Source: Hyphodiscus hymeniophilus (taxonomy: Eukaryota; Ascomycota; Leotiomycetes; Helotiales; Hyphodiscaceae). From it: 64,000 bases of DNA. The notes beneath the pieces were generated by a model. It saw only the letters and a program-made list of their open reading frames with translations, had not been told where the DNA came from and ran no database searches. Of the stretch, positions 34,661-47,473 are shown piece by piece (within the stretch, counting starts at the first letter, position 1; each line of letters begins with the position of its first letter). The stretch covers positions 558,001 through 622,000 of the forward strand of contig VNKQ01000019.1 of assembly GCA_016508695.1 (NCBI GenBank), read 5' to 3'. The position numbers and the translations under genes were made by a program.

Positions 34661-36681
34661 CTAGTGCTTAATGCCATTGATTGCAGTGACACCATTCGTC
34701 GGCGGTGGCGCAGGACCAAACGTCTTCGGCACTTCCGGATGAAGCTCTTCCTCGGTGTCTTCATCGTATTCACCCTCCTCGACCTGCTCACCGTCCTCTC
34801 CTTCCTCGTCATCATAATCATACTCGGACTCTGTATCGCCCTCCCCCTCTTCATCCTCTGATACACCTTCTACCATGCCGGCCATACCCTCAGGAACGCC
34901 TCGACCTTGTTGCTGCATCTGCTTGATGATGTTGTTCAACGTATCGTTCTTCCGCTTCAAGGCTTCGATATCTTGAGCGTTCTTCGTACGTTCCTCAGCC
35001 ATCTCCAAAATATTACGAGCCGTGAGGTCGTGTTTCCGAGTCAGGGTTAAGTTCTCCTTCTCCAGTCGTTTGGTCTTCTTGGACATCTCCTCCATTTCTT
35101 TGCGGAAGGTAAGGAAGAGGTCATTGCTGTTGTTGAGCGTGTCCTCCACCTGATCATCGTTAGCAATCTCCTATATTCATGAGACAAAATTAAGATAGAT
35201 GGGTTGCGCGTTAGAGATGATTAGAGGCCAAGATTCAACGAAGCAAAGCTTACCCGTTGAATCGAAGCGTTGGAGCTTACCTGCTTGAACTTCTCGACAT
35301 AGATGTTAAGCTGGCTCCGCAACTCGCTCTCGGTCTTCGAAAATGTCAGAACCTGCGCATTCAAAGCTCGAGAACGGGTCACTTCTGCCTCGGCTGCTTT
35401 CTGTTCTTTGCCGAATCTTGCCATGTGGTATTGGACTTCCAGCTCTTTGGATCGTAGAAGGGAGTGGAAGTGTAGTTCACGTAGTTCGTATTGATCGATT
35501 AAGGACTTGAAGCGTTGCTTGAATCTACAATCTAGAATTAGAGCGTGAACAAAGTAGAAGGATGGGCAGCTGACAATTCTTCGATCTCAATATTGACAAC
35601 TTGGGCTTGAGGATGGTCTTTGGTATCTTGGTAATCTTGCAATTGCCAAAGCAGCTGCTTGAATTTGTCGTCCCAGGCCGCATGATTTGTCTTCTCAGAG
35701 TCTTGTAGCGTCTTGTTTTCGCCCTAGTCCAAATTCATCAGCATCCTATACGCAAACTCAAAGTTCCTCTCACGAACGCACCTTAAGACGATTGTTCTCG
35801 CGCTGGAGCTCTCGACAGAGTTTCTCTAACTTTTCCCGCAAAGTAACGGATTTGCTCAATTCGGATCTCGAGTGGTCCTTCTCCTTCTGCAAGATATCGC
35901 CGCGCTTCTTGTTCTTTTGGTTGTCTCGTTCTAAACGCTTCATGTCTGCTAGATGCTCCGTGACTCGTTTCTGCAAGGTCTCGATCTTCTGCAAATCGTC
36001 CATCTTCGAAGTGAGGTTGTTCAGCTCGCGGTTGGCTTTCTTGACTTCACGTTCTTCATCGCAACCATCTGTCAGCAAAGGAATCTCTCCATCTTGAGGA
36101 AGGGAAGGAGTCTCTTGCGCCTGGGCATTGTAATGATTTTCCTCATTGCAGTGGGGCGGCTTCTTTTTGGGCTTTAGAAAGCCCTTGGAGATTTTTTGTC
36201 CCATCATGCACTGGAAAAGGTAATTTTGAAAGTGAGGTGACCAGGTATGACTCGAGAAGCTTGGGAAGTCTTCGAGAACAAAACATACTCCAGACTTCTA
36301 GGCGAAGTACTTCCCAACAAGCCGCCACGCTCCGCAAAAGTAGTTTGCCATCCACTACACGGACTGGAAATGACTTCAAAATGGGTGCAACAAACCAATT
36401 TCAGCCTCCTGGTCCTTTTCACCGGCAGCATCTAATTCCAATTGCGAAATCTTCGCTGCGATCAATTTGGATGCCTCGTTTGGATCCGTCGCTTTCTTCT
36501 GCTTCCCCTTCTTCGTGGTATTCGCCGCCGCCGACGACCCTCCGCCAATATCATGATTATGGTGATGGTGGTGGCCATTTGCATATGGAGAATCGATGTG
36601 GGAAGAGTGGTTCGCAGCGATCGAGGACGCTCTCGAGGGAGCAGGCACAGAGGTGTGAGTGGGATTGATGGCGGTCGACAT
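34661..36681 (-). CDS. Taxilin-family coiled-coil protein
   Basis: Five exons (36396-36681, 35782-36068, 35575-35723, 35281-35524, 34661-35149) give 484 residues with phases agreeing throughout. The His/Ser-rich N-terminus precedes a continuous coiled coil: EVKKANRELNNLTSKMDD, LEKLCRELQRENNRLK, FKQRFKSLIDQYELRE, YHMARFGKEQKAAEAEV, FLTFRKEMEEMSKKTKRLEKE. This is the conserved taxilin order. The C-terminus is strongly acidic. Taxilins bind syntaxins and take part in vesicle traffic in animals; the fungal role is less known. Intron 1 (36069-36395, 327 nt) is long for this window. At intron 4, acceptor 35150 (CTAAC branch) is preferred, but an upstream TATAG would add 7 residues in frame. Confidence 0.9.
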
Positions 36682-37171
36682 TATTGATTTCGTGGGAGTA
36701 AAGCTAGCCGGCGCAAGCGCAGCTGCCGTTCAGTCGAAATGATCCTTTGAAGCAGCGGTGATCTCGTGTTGTGCCCTCTCATGGACCAAATACTTTCTGG
36801 CTCCTATCGGACTTTTGAAGATGGACGTTGTTGCAGCACGAGCTTAATGAAAAGAGACTAGCGGATCGAGTTTCAAATGAGGCCTCAACCCAATACAAGC
36901 TCATATACGAGAAAAGTGTCCAAGACGTATTATGTAAATAAATTTATACATATGAATATTGCAACCTTTTCTCATATTGCATTCCATTCTTTTATGGAAA
37001 TTTTGATGCGAACGGTATTTTAGTGTATTTTTACCCTGATTGGTCATTGGGTCATAGAGATCTTATGGACCCGGTCGACTTTTATGTCCTCAGGCGAAGC
37101 AATGAATATTGACATCGCATTTTCTGGCTTGACGTTCAATAGCCAGCTTCATCCTATCGCCAAGTTTCAGG
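36682..37171. promoter_or_regulatory. divergent promoter region (taxilin / CYM1)
   Basis: 490 bp between two divergent ATGs; AT-rich centre (36900-37030). No factor site assigned. Confidence 0.45.
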
Positions 37172-40100
37172 ATGTTGCGAAACGCTGCTAAAGGATCCAT
37201 TCGGAAAGGTATCACAGAGCTCGCCCAATACCCAAGACCTGGAGAGAAGCTTCATGGCTTTACTCTCCTCCGATCAAAACATGTCCCGGAGCTCGAATTA
37301 ACGGCCTTGCACCTGCAGCACGACAAGACTGGTGCCGACTACCTTCATGTCGCTCGGGAAGATAAAAATAATGTTTTCTCAATCGGATTCAAGACTAACC
37401 CTCCAGATGATACTGGAGTGCCGCATATCTTGGAGCATACCACATTATGTGGCAGTGAAAAGTAGCTAGGACTTCCACCCCGTGAGGGCCTTTTTGGGGG
37501 GAACGTGCTAAGCATTTGTAGATATCCTATACGCGACCCTTTCTTCAAGATGCTACCGCGGACCCTCTCGAATTTCATGAATGCATTTACAGCCTCCGAT
37601 CATACCTTCTACCCATTCGCCACAACAAATGAGCAAGACTTCAAGAATTTGATGTCTGTATACCTCGATGCCACCTTGCACCCTCTCCTCAAACAGAGCG
37701 ATTTTACGCAAGAAGGATGGAGAATTGGTCCGGAGAATCCTCGAACTGCAGAAGCTGGAGAGACCACGAAGCAGGAGGATAGCAAGCTAGTTTTCAAGGG
37801 TGTGGTTTATAATGAGATGAAAGGACAAATGTCAGATGCTGGCTACCTTTACTACATCCGATTTCAGGATCATATGTTTCCGGCGATCAACAATTCTGGT
37901 GGTGATCCACAGAAGATTACGGATTTGACTTATGCGCAGCTGAAGAAATTCCACGCTGAGCATTACCATCCGAGCAATGCTAAGGTGTTCACGTACGGCG
38001 ACATGCCTCTGGCGGACCATCTTAGAGAAGTGGATGCTCAGCTAGGTGCCTTTGAACGGATTAGAGGAGACGAGGAAATTCGGTTGCCTGTTGATTTGTC
38101 GAAGGGACCTCAACATATCGATGTTCCTGGCCCAATCGATCCTATGGTTGACAAAGATATGCAGTTTAAAACTTCTACGTCCTGGATAGTGGGAGATACT
38201 GCAAATGTTCTCGAAACTTTTTCATTGAACATCCTGTCCTCTTTATTGATGGATGGGTATGGGTCTCCATTATATAGAAATCTGATCGAGGCTGGCCTGG
38301 GCACTGAATGGAGTCCAAACACAGGTTTCGATAATTCTGGCAGATTGGGGATATTCTCGGTCGGTCTGACCGGAGTCAAAGAGGCAGATGTGCCCAAAGT
38401 CAAGAAGGCCATATACTCCACAATCGAAGAGGTTCATCAAAATGGTTTTGAACAGTCGAAGATTGATGGATATCTTCATCAACTTGAGTTGAGCTTGAAG
38501 CATAAGACAGCAAAATTTGGCATGCGTCTAATGCAACGAATCAAGCCGCAGTGGTTTGAGGGCGTCGACCCATTCGAGTCTTTGGCTTGGAACGATACAG
38601 TGACGGCATTCAAAGCAGAATTGGCGAAAGGCGGTTATCTTGAGGGACTATTGAAAAAATATCTTTCGACCGCCAATTCCCTGACATTCACTATGTATCC
38701 TTCTGCTACCTATGGCGATGAGCTTGTTAAGGAAGAAACAACTCGTCTCGCTGAAAAGATTGCAGAAGTGGAGCGAGAGGCAGGAGGCAAAGATGAAGCT
38801 CGCTCTCAATTAGAACAGAGGGAATTAGAGCTCCTTGAAGAGCAAGGAAAGTCCAACACAGAAGATCTGAGTTGTCTCCCAACAGTCTATGTTAAGGACA
38901 TCCCTCGACAGCAAGAAAAAATTGAAGTACGAGAGTCGAAAATCGATGATGTAAATGTTCAATGGCGAGAGGCACCTACCAATGGCCTTACTTATTTCCG
39001 GGCCATCAACACATTCGAGAACTTGCCAGAGGAGCTCAGAGCTCTCATCCCATTATTCACAGACTCGATAATGAGACTGGGGACCAAAGATATGACAATG
39101 GAGCAACTCGAAGACCTGATGAAGCTCAAGACAGGTGGCGTTAACATTGGATATCACGCTTCGTCTTCTCCTTCCGACTTCAGATCAGCAACTGAAGGTA
39201 TGAGCTTCTCCGGAACGGCGCTGGATCGCAATGTACCAGATATGTTCCAGCTCCTACGGAAACTTGTCCTTGAAACAGATTTCGACAGTGCGGAGGCTCA
39301 ATCTCGAGTCAGGCAACTTCTTCAAGGTGCCGCTGATGGCGCCGTGAACAATATTGCATCTTCTGGACACTCTTATGCACGAGGATACGCAGAAGCCGGG
39401 TTGACAGCCTACGGTAGAATCAAGGAACAAGTCGGCGGCCTTTCTCAGGTCAAACTCGTCACCTCCCTAGCCTCGAGACCCGAGGCAAAAGGTCTAGGCG
39501 ATATAATAGAAAAGCTGAAAGCTATCCAACAGCTCGCCTTCTCAGGTGCCAGCACCTTCCGTACCGCGTTGACCTGCGGCACCGAATCCGTCTCCGCCAA
39601 CGAAGCATCTCTACACTCATTTCTCTCATCTCTCTCAAAATTCCGAACCCCTTCACATCCCATTCCGAAACCCGACTTCACCCGCACCACGAAAACCTTC
39701 TTCCCCCTCCCCTACCAAGTCTACTACGGCGCTCTTGTCCTCCCAACAGTCTCCTATACCTCGCCCGCCGGTGCACCCCTACAAATCCTTTCCCAACTCC
39801 TTACTCACAAACATCTGCACCACGAGATTCGCGAGAAAGGCGGTGCATACGGCGGAGGAGCCTATTCGCGGGGCTTGGATGGAATCTTCGGCTTCTATTC
39901 GTACCGCGACCCGAATCCGCAAAATACCATGGCTATCATGCAAAATGCGGGACAATGGGCAGTGGAAAAACAATGGTCGGATCGCGATCTTGAGGAGGCG
40001 AAACTAAGTGTCTTCCAGAGTGTGGATGCGCCGCAGGCTGTGAGTGAGGAGGGCATGACGAAGTTCTTGAGCGGGGTCAGTGAGGAGATGTTGCAGGAGC

Positions 40101-40324
40101 GACGGGAGAGGTTGTTGGATGTTACGAGGGAGCAGGTTAGGGAGGTGGCGCAGAAGTATGTTGTTGATGCACTGAATGAGGGAAAAGGAAGGATGGCATT
40201 TTTGGGGGAGAAGAAACCCTGGGTTGACGGGACGTGGGAGACGAGGGAGATGGGAATCTCGACGACTGGGGAAGATGACATTCTTGACGAGGAAGATGTC
40301 AAGAACGCTGCTTTAGGCTCGTGA
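37172..40324 (+). CDS. CYM1: Mitochondrial presequence protease, M16C metalloprotease
   Basis: Exon 1 (37172-37461) and exon 2 (37522-40324) give 1030 residues, normal for the family. The 60-nt intron (GTAGCT, GCTAAG, TTGTAG) joins HTTLCGSE-K to YPIRDPFFKMLPRTLSNFMN. The inverted zinc motif HILEH is at about residues 85-89, and the distal Glu region is at FKGVVYNEMKGQMSD. The N-terminus is basic and hydroxylated (MLRNAAKGSIRKGITE), consistent with mitochondrial import. The C-terminal half contains the second M16 repeat (IREKGGAYGGGAYSRG). The enzyme degrades cleaved presequences and other peptides in the mitochondrial matrix. A mixed-charge linker (about residues 500-560) separates the halves, as in other members. 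Confidence 0.95.
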
Positions 40325-42866
40325 TGAGACAGCAGATAATTGTATATATGTATATTTGATTGTAAAAAATTGTAGTCCACTCACAGCCCTCTCGTCTTGC
40401 CTTATGGCACGTCCATCGTCTCTGTTAGAGAGCAGTAAGTAATGATATGAGAGAATTGAGGGTCGAAACCGGCATGATCGAGGAATTTAGAACAGCATCA
40501 TAGACTCTTTGGTACAAAGCCAAAATTGTGCGACCATACGGCTGAATAAAGCTTGAGCTATTGTCGCGGTCATTATTCTTCAGTATGTTTTTGTTTGTTA
40601 TTGTTATTAACCACCAGCCACCTTATGTCATTAACCATATTGCACCTCGAGTACACGAGTCCAGTGATCTGGCGCGGTTCGGCTCTTTCGAACAGGGATC
40701 CGGAGTTGTCCCCAAAAAACATCCTGACTTGATTATCACACATGGCTCGACTCTTTTGAACTCACCACCACCTGCTCAGCTTGGATCACGCATGGCTCAG
40801 GTCAGAGTAGCGACTGCTAGGTCTACATTTGAACAGAACTTTGGTGGCATCAATCGTCGTTGTCGTTTGAGGTGATAGTAATGATTACATCCCTGCAAAA
40901 CTGCTTTGAGGCAGAGCCTCCTCCCTCGGATGACGATATAGGAGCTTACAACGAATCTTGCCGAGTCTTCCTGCGTCGAACCAGTCGAGTGCTCGTTCGA
41001 GCCGTTCGAGGGCTCGGGGAATTCATGCGCGTCTAACTCATTCGTCTTTTCTTTTCCACACACCTCCTATTGAGATGATCTTCCAAATCCACCATTCCCT
41101 CCGCGCTACGAACAGATTCCAACGTCTCCAGCCCTCTCTCAGTGGCTGGTAGATCACAAGTCATGCCTTCGGGCTAGCGCAAGATCAAAAGAGCGTTCCT
41201 ACTCATAACCTGACTTCGATCGTGTGTTCTGGGAGGTGCTCATTTCCGTCTTATTTCAGACCTGTTGTCCTGGAGTTGTGGGATGGCGGACTAAAGATGT
41301 GAGGACAAAGAAAACATGGGGCAAGGAGATCAGAGGGCGAGATAGGGAATGGGACTTGAGCAGTGAACCCAAGGGGATAATGGGAGAAGGGCTCTGGATT
41401 TTGGATTTGGGTGGTGAGGGAAGAGAAAGCGGAATTCGACTCTCAGTGGAGTATCCGATCTCCAAAGCTTTGACTGTATGACCGGCTGGGCTTCTTCTTT
41501 GGCTTTGAGCCAGTGCCTGATCATTCGTGGCATACGAGCGTTCGTTCAACGCAGGAAGCCGAGTATAATGAAAATACATGATGGCGAGAGATCAATTCAG
41601 TGGTTACAGTCTCTGATTTGCGCTACATTGAGACAAAGAGACGATTTTCTATGGTCTAGCAGGGAGGTATATTCATAAAGGTCCAAGAGCCAGGTGGTAT
41701 GGTCTGATGTTGCTATTTCTCTTCGACAGTGGTTCCAAGCAAGATCTTGATTGACCAACTTGCTGGTGCCCGCATCTCAAGATATCCGTTCGCAGGGCTA
41801 CCGTTAATGGCCTTCCTCGGCTTGGAAGAATTCGATAAGATGTGTACATGGATAAGCTTTGGGGATATCGTTGTGTGCTCAACTTCTTTTTCTCCATGCC
41901 CGTCGCCCATGGAAGCTCAAGGGTGATGCGGCATTCTAAATCCAGGACTCGTCTAAGCGGCGGCAATCCCAGCTTCAGAATATTCTTTCATAGCCACCAC
42001 ACAACATGGTTGAGGGTCTTATTATCATCACAAATCTCGTGAATTCAGAACCATGACAGGTATGTGTGTGAGTTGTTGACTTGGTAAGTTGGTGAGCGAT
42101 TAAAGGCGGACATGGATCTTGAGCCTAAAATACTAGCGGGCTTGGAACCGCCACACTCTAGAAATTTTCGACCCTCGTCACCGACTTACTCACCAAAACA
42201 AAAACACCATCTCTTTCGAATCTTCGAAGACTACTTCGATATTCTTCCGCCGCCACTCTGACTCGAAGAGCTTCAAAATCTCGAAACATTGGGTTTTGTA
42301 GCCCAATATCGCCGCCACAGGTGGTCAGTCCAACCCCGCCCATCTAGATATAGCCGTGGTACAAGATATCTTAGCATCAATACCAAGTCCCATCGTTTTG
42401 TTTCCGCAGAACCTCATCAAGCCCGAGACATCTTGAATATCCAATCTGACCACTCTTGAATCCGCAGATCTCTTAGACCACACACCACTTCTCCAAGACT
42501 GCCTTTGGTCAAGTCAAAGGCTACCCCTCCAACACGGCTCCAGCAGCCGCAATTCTAGTCTCTGATCAAGATTTCTCCGAACGTCCTAACCGGCACATTG
42601 TCAACACCACTCCACCTCCACTTGGTCGTGTCTAAACTCGAGCAAAGCTTGTTTGACGACGCGCCTTACAACACCCCAATTCCGTCCCCAACTTCTCAGC
42701 TGCCGCATAGGACGGGTTTAGAGGTTCTTCCTCTCGCAGAGGAAGAGTCGAGCCGACCTCGTCAGATCAGTGCAGGATCTGATCGATACAGACCTCCCTA
42801 ACACCCCTTCAGAGAGAAAGTATGTCCCGCCTCCCGCCCCATTCACTTCTTTACGAACACTAACAC
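40325..42866. other. long intergenic region and ODC 5' leader (2.5 kb)
   Basis: No supported gene. Short overlapping frames on both strands between 40561 and 42060 have no recognised domain. The right part (about 42150-42866) is probably the promoter and long leader of ornithine decarboxylase. It contains an intron-like segment (GTATGT near 42820, CTAACAC, CACAG at 42880) that would remove the annotated ATG if spliced. Confidence 0.5.
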
Positions 42867-44297
42867 ATGGCTTCACAGGCAAGCAACCAAGTTAAACCTC
42901 GAATATTTCTCGAGGATATGTCACCTACCGCGATTACCGCCATCGAAACAACACCAAGTCTCACAAGTCTTGATTCGTATTACGACGAGAAGTGTTCTTA
43001 CATTGAGCATCATGGCGCGAATATCCCGAAACATATCATCGGGGCAGCTCTGAAGAAGAGGGTCGAGAGTATCGATTATGAAGCATGCGAGCCCGGCGAT
43101 GAAGACACGTTCTTTGTAGCTGATCTTGGCGAGGTCTATCGACAGCATATGAGATGGAAGTTGAATCTACCCAGAGTCAAGCCATTCTATGGTGAGTTCT
43201 GCTTGTCATGGGGATTCAGCCAAGCTAATGTTACGTCAGCGGTCAAATGTAACCCTGATGCTCAAGTCATCCGCCTCCTCTCGGAGCTCGGAACTGGCTT
43301 TGACTGTGCCTCCAAGGCCGAAATTGAACAAGTTCTGAAGACGGGTGTTGATCCAAGTCGCATTATCTATGCTCAGCCATGCAAGACAAACTCTTACGTG
43401 CGCTATGCTGCAAGCCAAGGAGTCAAGCAGATGACTTTTGACAATGCTGATGAGCTCTACAAGGTAAAGAAGCTCTTCCCAGGAGCTGAGCTGTTTCTGC
43501 GTATCTCCACCGATGACTCTACGAGCTTGTGCCGCTTGAGTTTGAAGTTTGGAGCTGCGATGGATTCTACCAATGGCCTACTTTCTCTGGCCAAAGAGCT
43601 TGGGCTCAACGTGGTTGGCGTCAGCTTCCACGTCGGCTCCGGTGCCTCCGACCCAAACGTCTTCCTCAAGGCCGTCCAAGACGCGCGTGTCGTTTTCAAC
43701 CAAGCTGAATCCTATGGTTTCCACATGCGGACCCTCGATGTTGGTGGTGGATTCAGCAGCGATACTTTTGAAAGCATGGCTGCTGTTCTTAGCGACGCTC
43801 TAGACGAATACATGCCATCATCAGTCAGCATCATTGGTGAGCCAGGCCGATACTACGTCTCGTCCGCCTTTACTCTCGCTACACACATCATTGCTCGACG
43901 CACGATCGAGAATCCCGAGACCAGCGAGAAGAGCTACATGGTGTACCTGAATGACGGTCTGTACGGCAATTTCTCCAGCATCATGTTCGACCACCAGAAT
44001 CCCGTTGCTCAAGTCCTCCGCACTGGCAATCGGACCTACTTTGATACCTTTGCCGCCCGAGATTCTCACCACGGAATCGAGTACTCGATCTGGGGTCCAA
44101 CATGCGATGGAATTGATCGGATTGCTGATAGCATCCGCTTTGATCATACACTTGATGTTGGCGATTGGCTTTATTTTGAGGACATGGGAGCATATACGAA
44201 GTGCTCTGCTACTCGCTTCAACGGCTTTAATGATGCCCACGATGTCATCTATGTTGCCAGTGAGCCTGGAGCCAGAGCTCTTTTGGGGATGAAATGA
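42867..44297 (+). CDS. SPE1: Ornithine decarboxylase
   Basis: Exons 42867-43191 and 43240-44297 give 460 residues. The 48-nt intron is a multiple of three and lacks stops, so read-through hides it, but removal restores PFYAVKCNPD, the PLP-lysine motif (Lys about residue 111). Other signatures are HVGSGASD, TLDVGGGF, IGEPGRYY (PLP phosphate), WGPTCDGID (active-site Cys of the partner subunit, about residue 397) and LYFEDMGAYT. The enzyme makes putrescine from ornithine, the first committed step of polyamine synthesis, as a cytosolic homodimer. The start is not certain: an intron-like segment spanning the ATG would move it to the Met at 42918 (MSPTAITAIE). Confidence 0.93.
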   Translation: MASQASNQVKPRIFLEDMSPTAITAIETTPSLTSLDSYYDEKCSYIEHHGANIPKHIIGAALKKRVESIDYEACEPGDEDTFFVADLGEVYRQHMRWKLNLPRVKPFYGEFCLSWGFSQANVTSAVKCNPDAQVIRLLSELGTGFDCASKAEIEQVLKTGVDPSRIIYAQPCKTNSYVRYAASQGVKQMTFDNADELYKVKKLFPGAELFLRISTDDSTSLCRLSLKFGAAMDSTNGLLSLAKELGLNVVGVSFHVGSGASDPNVFLKAVQDARVVFNQAESYGFHMRTLDVGGGFSSDTFESMAAVLSDALDEYMPSSVSIIGEPGRYYVSSAFTLATHIIARRTIENPETSEKSYMVYLNDGLYGNFSSIMFDHQNPVAQVLRTGNRTYFDTFAARDSHHGIEYSIWGPTCDGIDRIADSIRFDHTLDVGDWLYFEDMGAYTKCSATRFNGFNDAHDVIYVASEPGARALLGMK

Positions 44298-45258
44298 GAT
44301 TTTTCTGGTGGAGAGCCGTTCGTTTGATCATGAAGATGATGGATAGAAATGATTTTCATTCACGTGCATGAAAGAGACAGAGTTATGTTTTGTTTTATCT
44401 TAGACTTCAGTGTCTCTTTTAGTCGATCATTCAAGTCACATTTTGAATTACCTCATTGACAGGATATCATGCAAATCATGCAAATCATGCGATAATTTTG
44501 ACTGTCAGTTATACCTCGTCAAGCTGACAAGCCGATGCGAAAGGTAGCGTCCGAAAATAGCATTGTAGTCTCACAACATGTCTTTTTTCACCATATAATC
44601 AGGCATATGAGATGGATTATCCTCCATTCATGACGTACAAACGCATCTGGCTGTCGGTAGAACGGGACGATGAGGAAAGCCTTAGCAGGTCTCGAGCGCA
44701 AGGTGTAGAGAACTTCCAAGCTGGGAGTATCAGTTGTTTGAAGCCTCCAATTCGTCATGTCTTTCTAACCTGTCTGGAAAGCTACATGAAAACTTCTCTC
44801 ATCGGACAGGTGGAGTCTTTGTCGTAGACATGGTGTGCAGTAATGTGGCATGGCTCGTTCGCAGATGATACTCTACGTTCATTGCAATGTCGCTTAGTTA
44901 TGCATTGCAAGCCATAGGAGAAGCTGGAGGCTGTAGGACATATGTGACATAGAAGTGCCTATATCATCTGTTCTTAGGTCGTGTTGGCAAGTGTTCGCTA
45001 TGTAAATGCCAGTCATCTCGAGCTAAGTCACATGTGAAGTACTGTAAATGCCGAAGGAAATTATTCGTTATTCGTCTTATCTTCTACATAAATCTTCATT
45101 CAAATTGCGTATTCTCGTTCCATTTCCCACCTGAAGCTGTGATTGATCAAGCGCGGACTTAACTGAGCAGAACCAGTAAGTCCTGCATAGATCAGCTATG
45201 CCCCGAGTCAGCATTAGTCTTTGGCCGAGAGCGGTGCCATTTACCTCTGAATGCATCT
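44298..45258. other. intergenic region between convergent genes
   Basis: 960 bp with no supported gene. It includes a short tandem repeat of ATCATGCAA (about 2.7 copies, 44466-44490). Confidence 0.55.
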
Positions 45259-47473
45259 TCATAATATGACTACTGTCTCCATGGGAGAATTTCGAAATAC
45301 AAATGCACCGTAATCATGGAAGCTGTGAAACAAAGCAATACGCTGGAATTTCCTCGATCCTTCACCTTCAGGGCGGGCAGGTAAGAGGACGAGCCCCGAA
45401 TGTATCATTTTATCATTGACGCTGAAACCTTGGAAACGTTGGTAACCTTGGGAGTAAGATGCAAGTAATATGAGCCAAACTCCCTTCTCTTTTATGCCAT
45501 TCCAAACATCAGAAGGTCCACTCCAATCGAGGTTTATGATGGCGTCCTGCAGGTCGATGTCTAGAACACTCGTAGTTATGTGGGGTCCCTCGGTACCTAG
45601 ATCCTTCAAAATTGTCTGGTGGGATTCGTTTATTGGCCAAGAATCCTTCTGTGAGCGACGAACATCAGGCTGGTATATTGTTGGTTTGCGCCAGCCAACG
45701 TGCTGTACCTCCCCGATCACGGTCAAACTCCCATCCGTGACTCGGCCGAAGGGGTCCTCGCCTGGAACCGTTGTCGTTGCTTCCATGATTGTTGCTTCTT
45801 CCTTGAAAGTTCCGGGTCTGGCTGACCCCCAAGTCACAGAGGCGTCTCCTGCAGCCCAGCTCCAGGATGGCGCCCGATATGTCGTGGCTCGGACTGGGAT
45901 GTGACTGGGAAGATGGTTTTCACACTCCCAAAGTAGACCCCATATCAGCTTCTCCTTCCACAAACCTGCTAAGTAGATGCTGTCTGTCATTTCTTGCATG
46001 TCTTGTGCCAGTGCTGACAGTGCCGGTAATTTGTCAAGGGGGCAGGTGAGCTTTCTTCTGGAATAAACTTCCACCACCTCGAACCATGCATCGATACCGC
46101 GGTTTAGTTCGGTGTTCCAGCACTCACCATTGTCTGGGCGAGTAGAATATTGGGTGTTTTCCTCTCGGAGCTCCTGCTGGCAGCGATAAGAGAACCTAGT
46201 AGGTCCAAAATACAACACTCTCTTCGAAATTAACCTCTCCTGTAAGGTCCAGCCACGCTGATTCCACTCCGTCGACTCGACTTTATCTAAAAGACCCTCC
46301 ACAAAGCGACACTTTTCGCGGGCTTGGGGTTGGACATAGAAGTGTCCTCCCTGGGCGGGATGACGTGATGGGTCATAAGGCACAACGAGTATTGCTGGAT
46401 TTTCCGCTTTAAAAAGCCGTCATACGCAGATGTGGAGGAGGCTGCCACCAAAGTCACCGAAGCGGAACCGTAGATGCGTCGCATCAGAGATGACTCTTTC
46501 TGCCAATCGGATGGATCGTCTTGGATAATACACCTGCCAAGTTCTTAGAGATATGTTCTCAAAATCTGCAAAATGCTCACAACGAGTCTATCCAGATGAA
46601 TCGATAGCCAAGAGCGCGTGTTACTGTGAGGGCGTCTGCAATAGTCTTTGGGACTGAATCGGAAGCTATACCACGTAACCTTGAAACCAGTGATATTGCT
46701 TCTGTCTTAAGTGGCGGATACGAAGCCTGCGGAGGACCCCAGCAATAACTGAGCGCCAAAAATGGCGGGACATCTCGATCACCATTAAAACGGTCATCTT
46801 CTGAGGTTATGATCAAACGCAGTGATTCATGCTCGTTGCCAATGTCAACCAAGCGAGTTGGAATAAACGTGTCCCTAGCACACTCCTTATGAGTATGGCA
46901 GCAGTTCTGCATCCATGATTTCATATCATCTATATTCGGTTCCGAAGAGTCTCTGATGGTGGACGACGACGTATGCGTAGATAGTTAGCCACAAAACTCC
47001 CTGCGTGATGTTCGTCAGCACTTGGGATATTCCTTAACAAATTCACAAAGTCAAAAACCTACCCTCATCAGCAGAGATTTCAAAATTAAGATGTCTGCGC
47101 GAGTCAAGATCCACGATGACGGCTGTTATTGACATGAAAACAAGTCTGCCACATCCCAAGAGTGTTTACGATCCCAAAGACAACGTAGTTTCCAGAGATG
47201 AATATTTTGGTCGCTTGGGTGATAGCCCGATGGAAGTTCAAAAACTTCAAAAGCGTCTTGGAGCGATGTTCTGAGTAGATCGCAGAACCCACAACCTTCG
47301 CGAGCAGATGATCGCAGACCGGGCAAATCTGGAAAGGTATCCCAGCGGTCATAATCCAGAGGGATGCTATTTTTTTTGGAATTGAGAACGATCTGGCCAT
47401 CATCCAGAGTGACTTCCTGAAGATCCGAGCTTCGATCGAACAAGGATAGGACTTGACATTTCTCGCAAAGCAT
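45259..47473 (-). CDS. HET-domain (heterokaryon incompatibility) protein, with an apparent frameshift
   Basis: Exons run 47170-47473, 47063-47122, 46581-46950, then 46533 to the stop at 45259. The N-terminus has paired cysteines (CEKC, GCGFCDLL) typical of this class. The HET core is LALSYCWG, ALTVTRALGYRFIWIDSL, then after a splice CIIQDDPSDWQKESSLMRRIYG, followed by WTLQERLISKRVLYFG. Intron 46534-46580 is convincing. The third exon's acceptor uses the second AG of CAGAG, chosen by phase. Between SAYDGFLKRK and ILVVPYDPSRHP the frame slips by one base at an A4 run (46400-46403); one extra A would restore it. With that, about 669 residues. HET proteins trigger cell death on fusion of unlike hyphae; here the allele may be broken or the read wrong. 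Confidence 0.8.
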
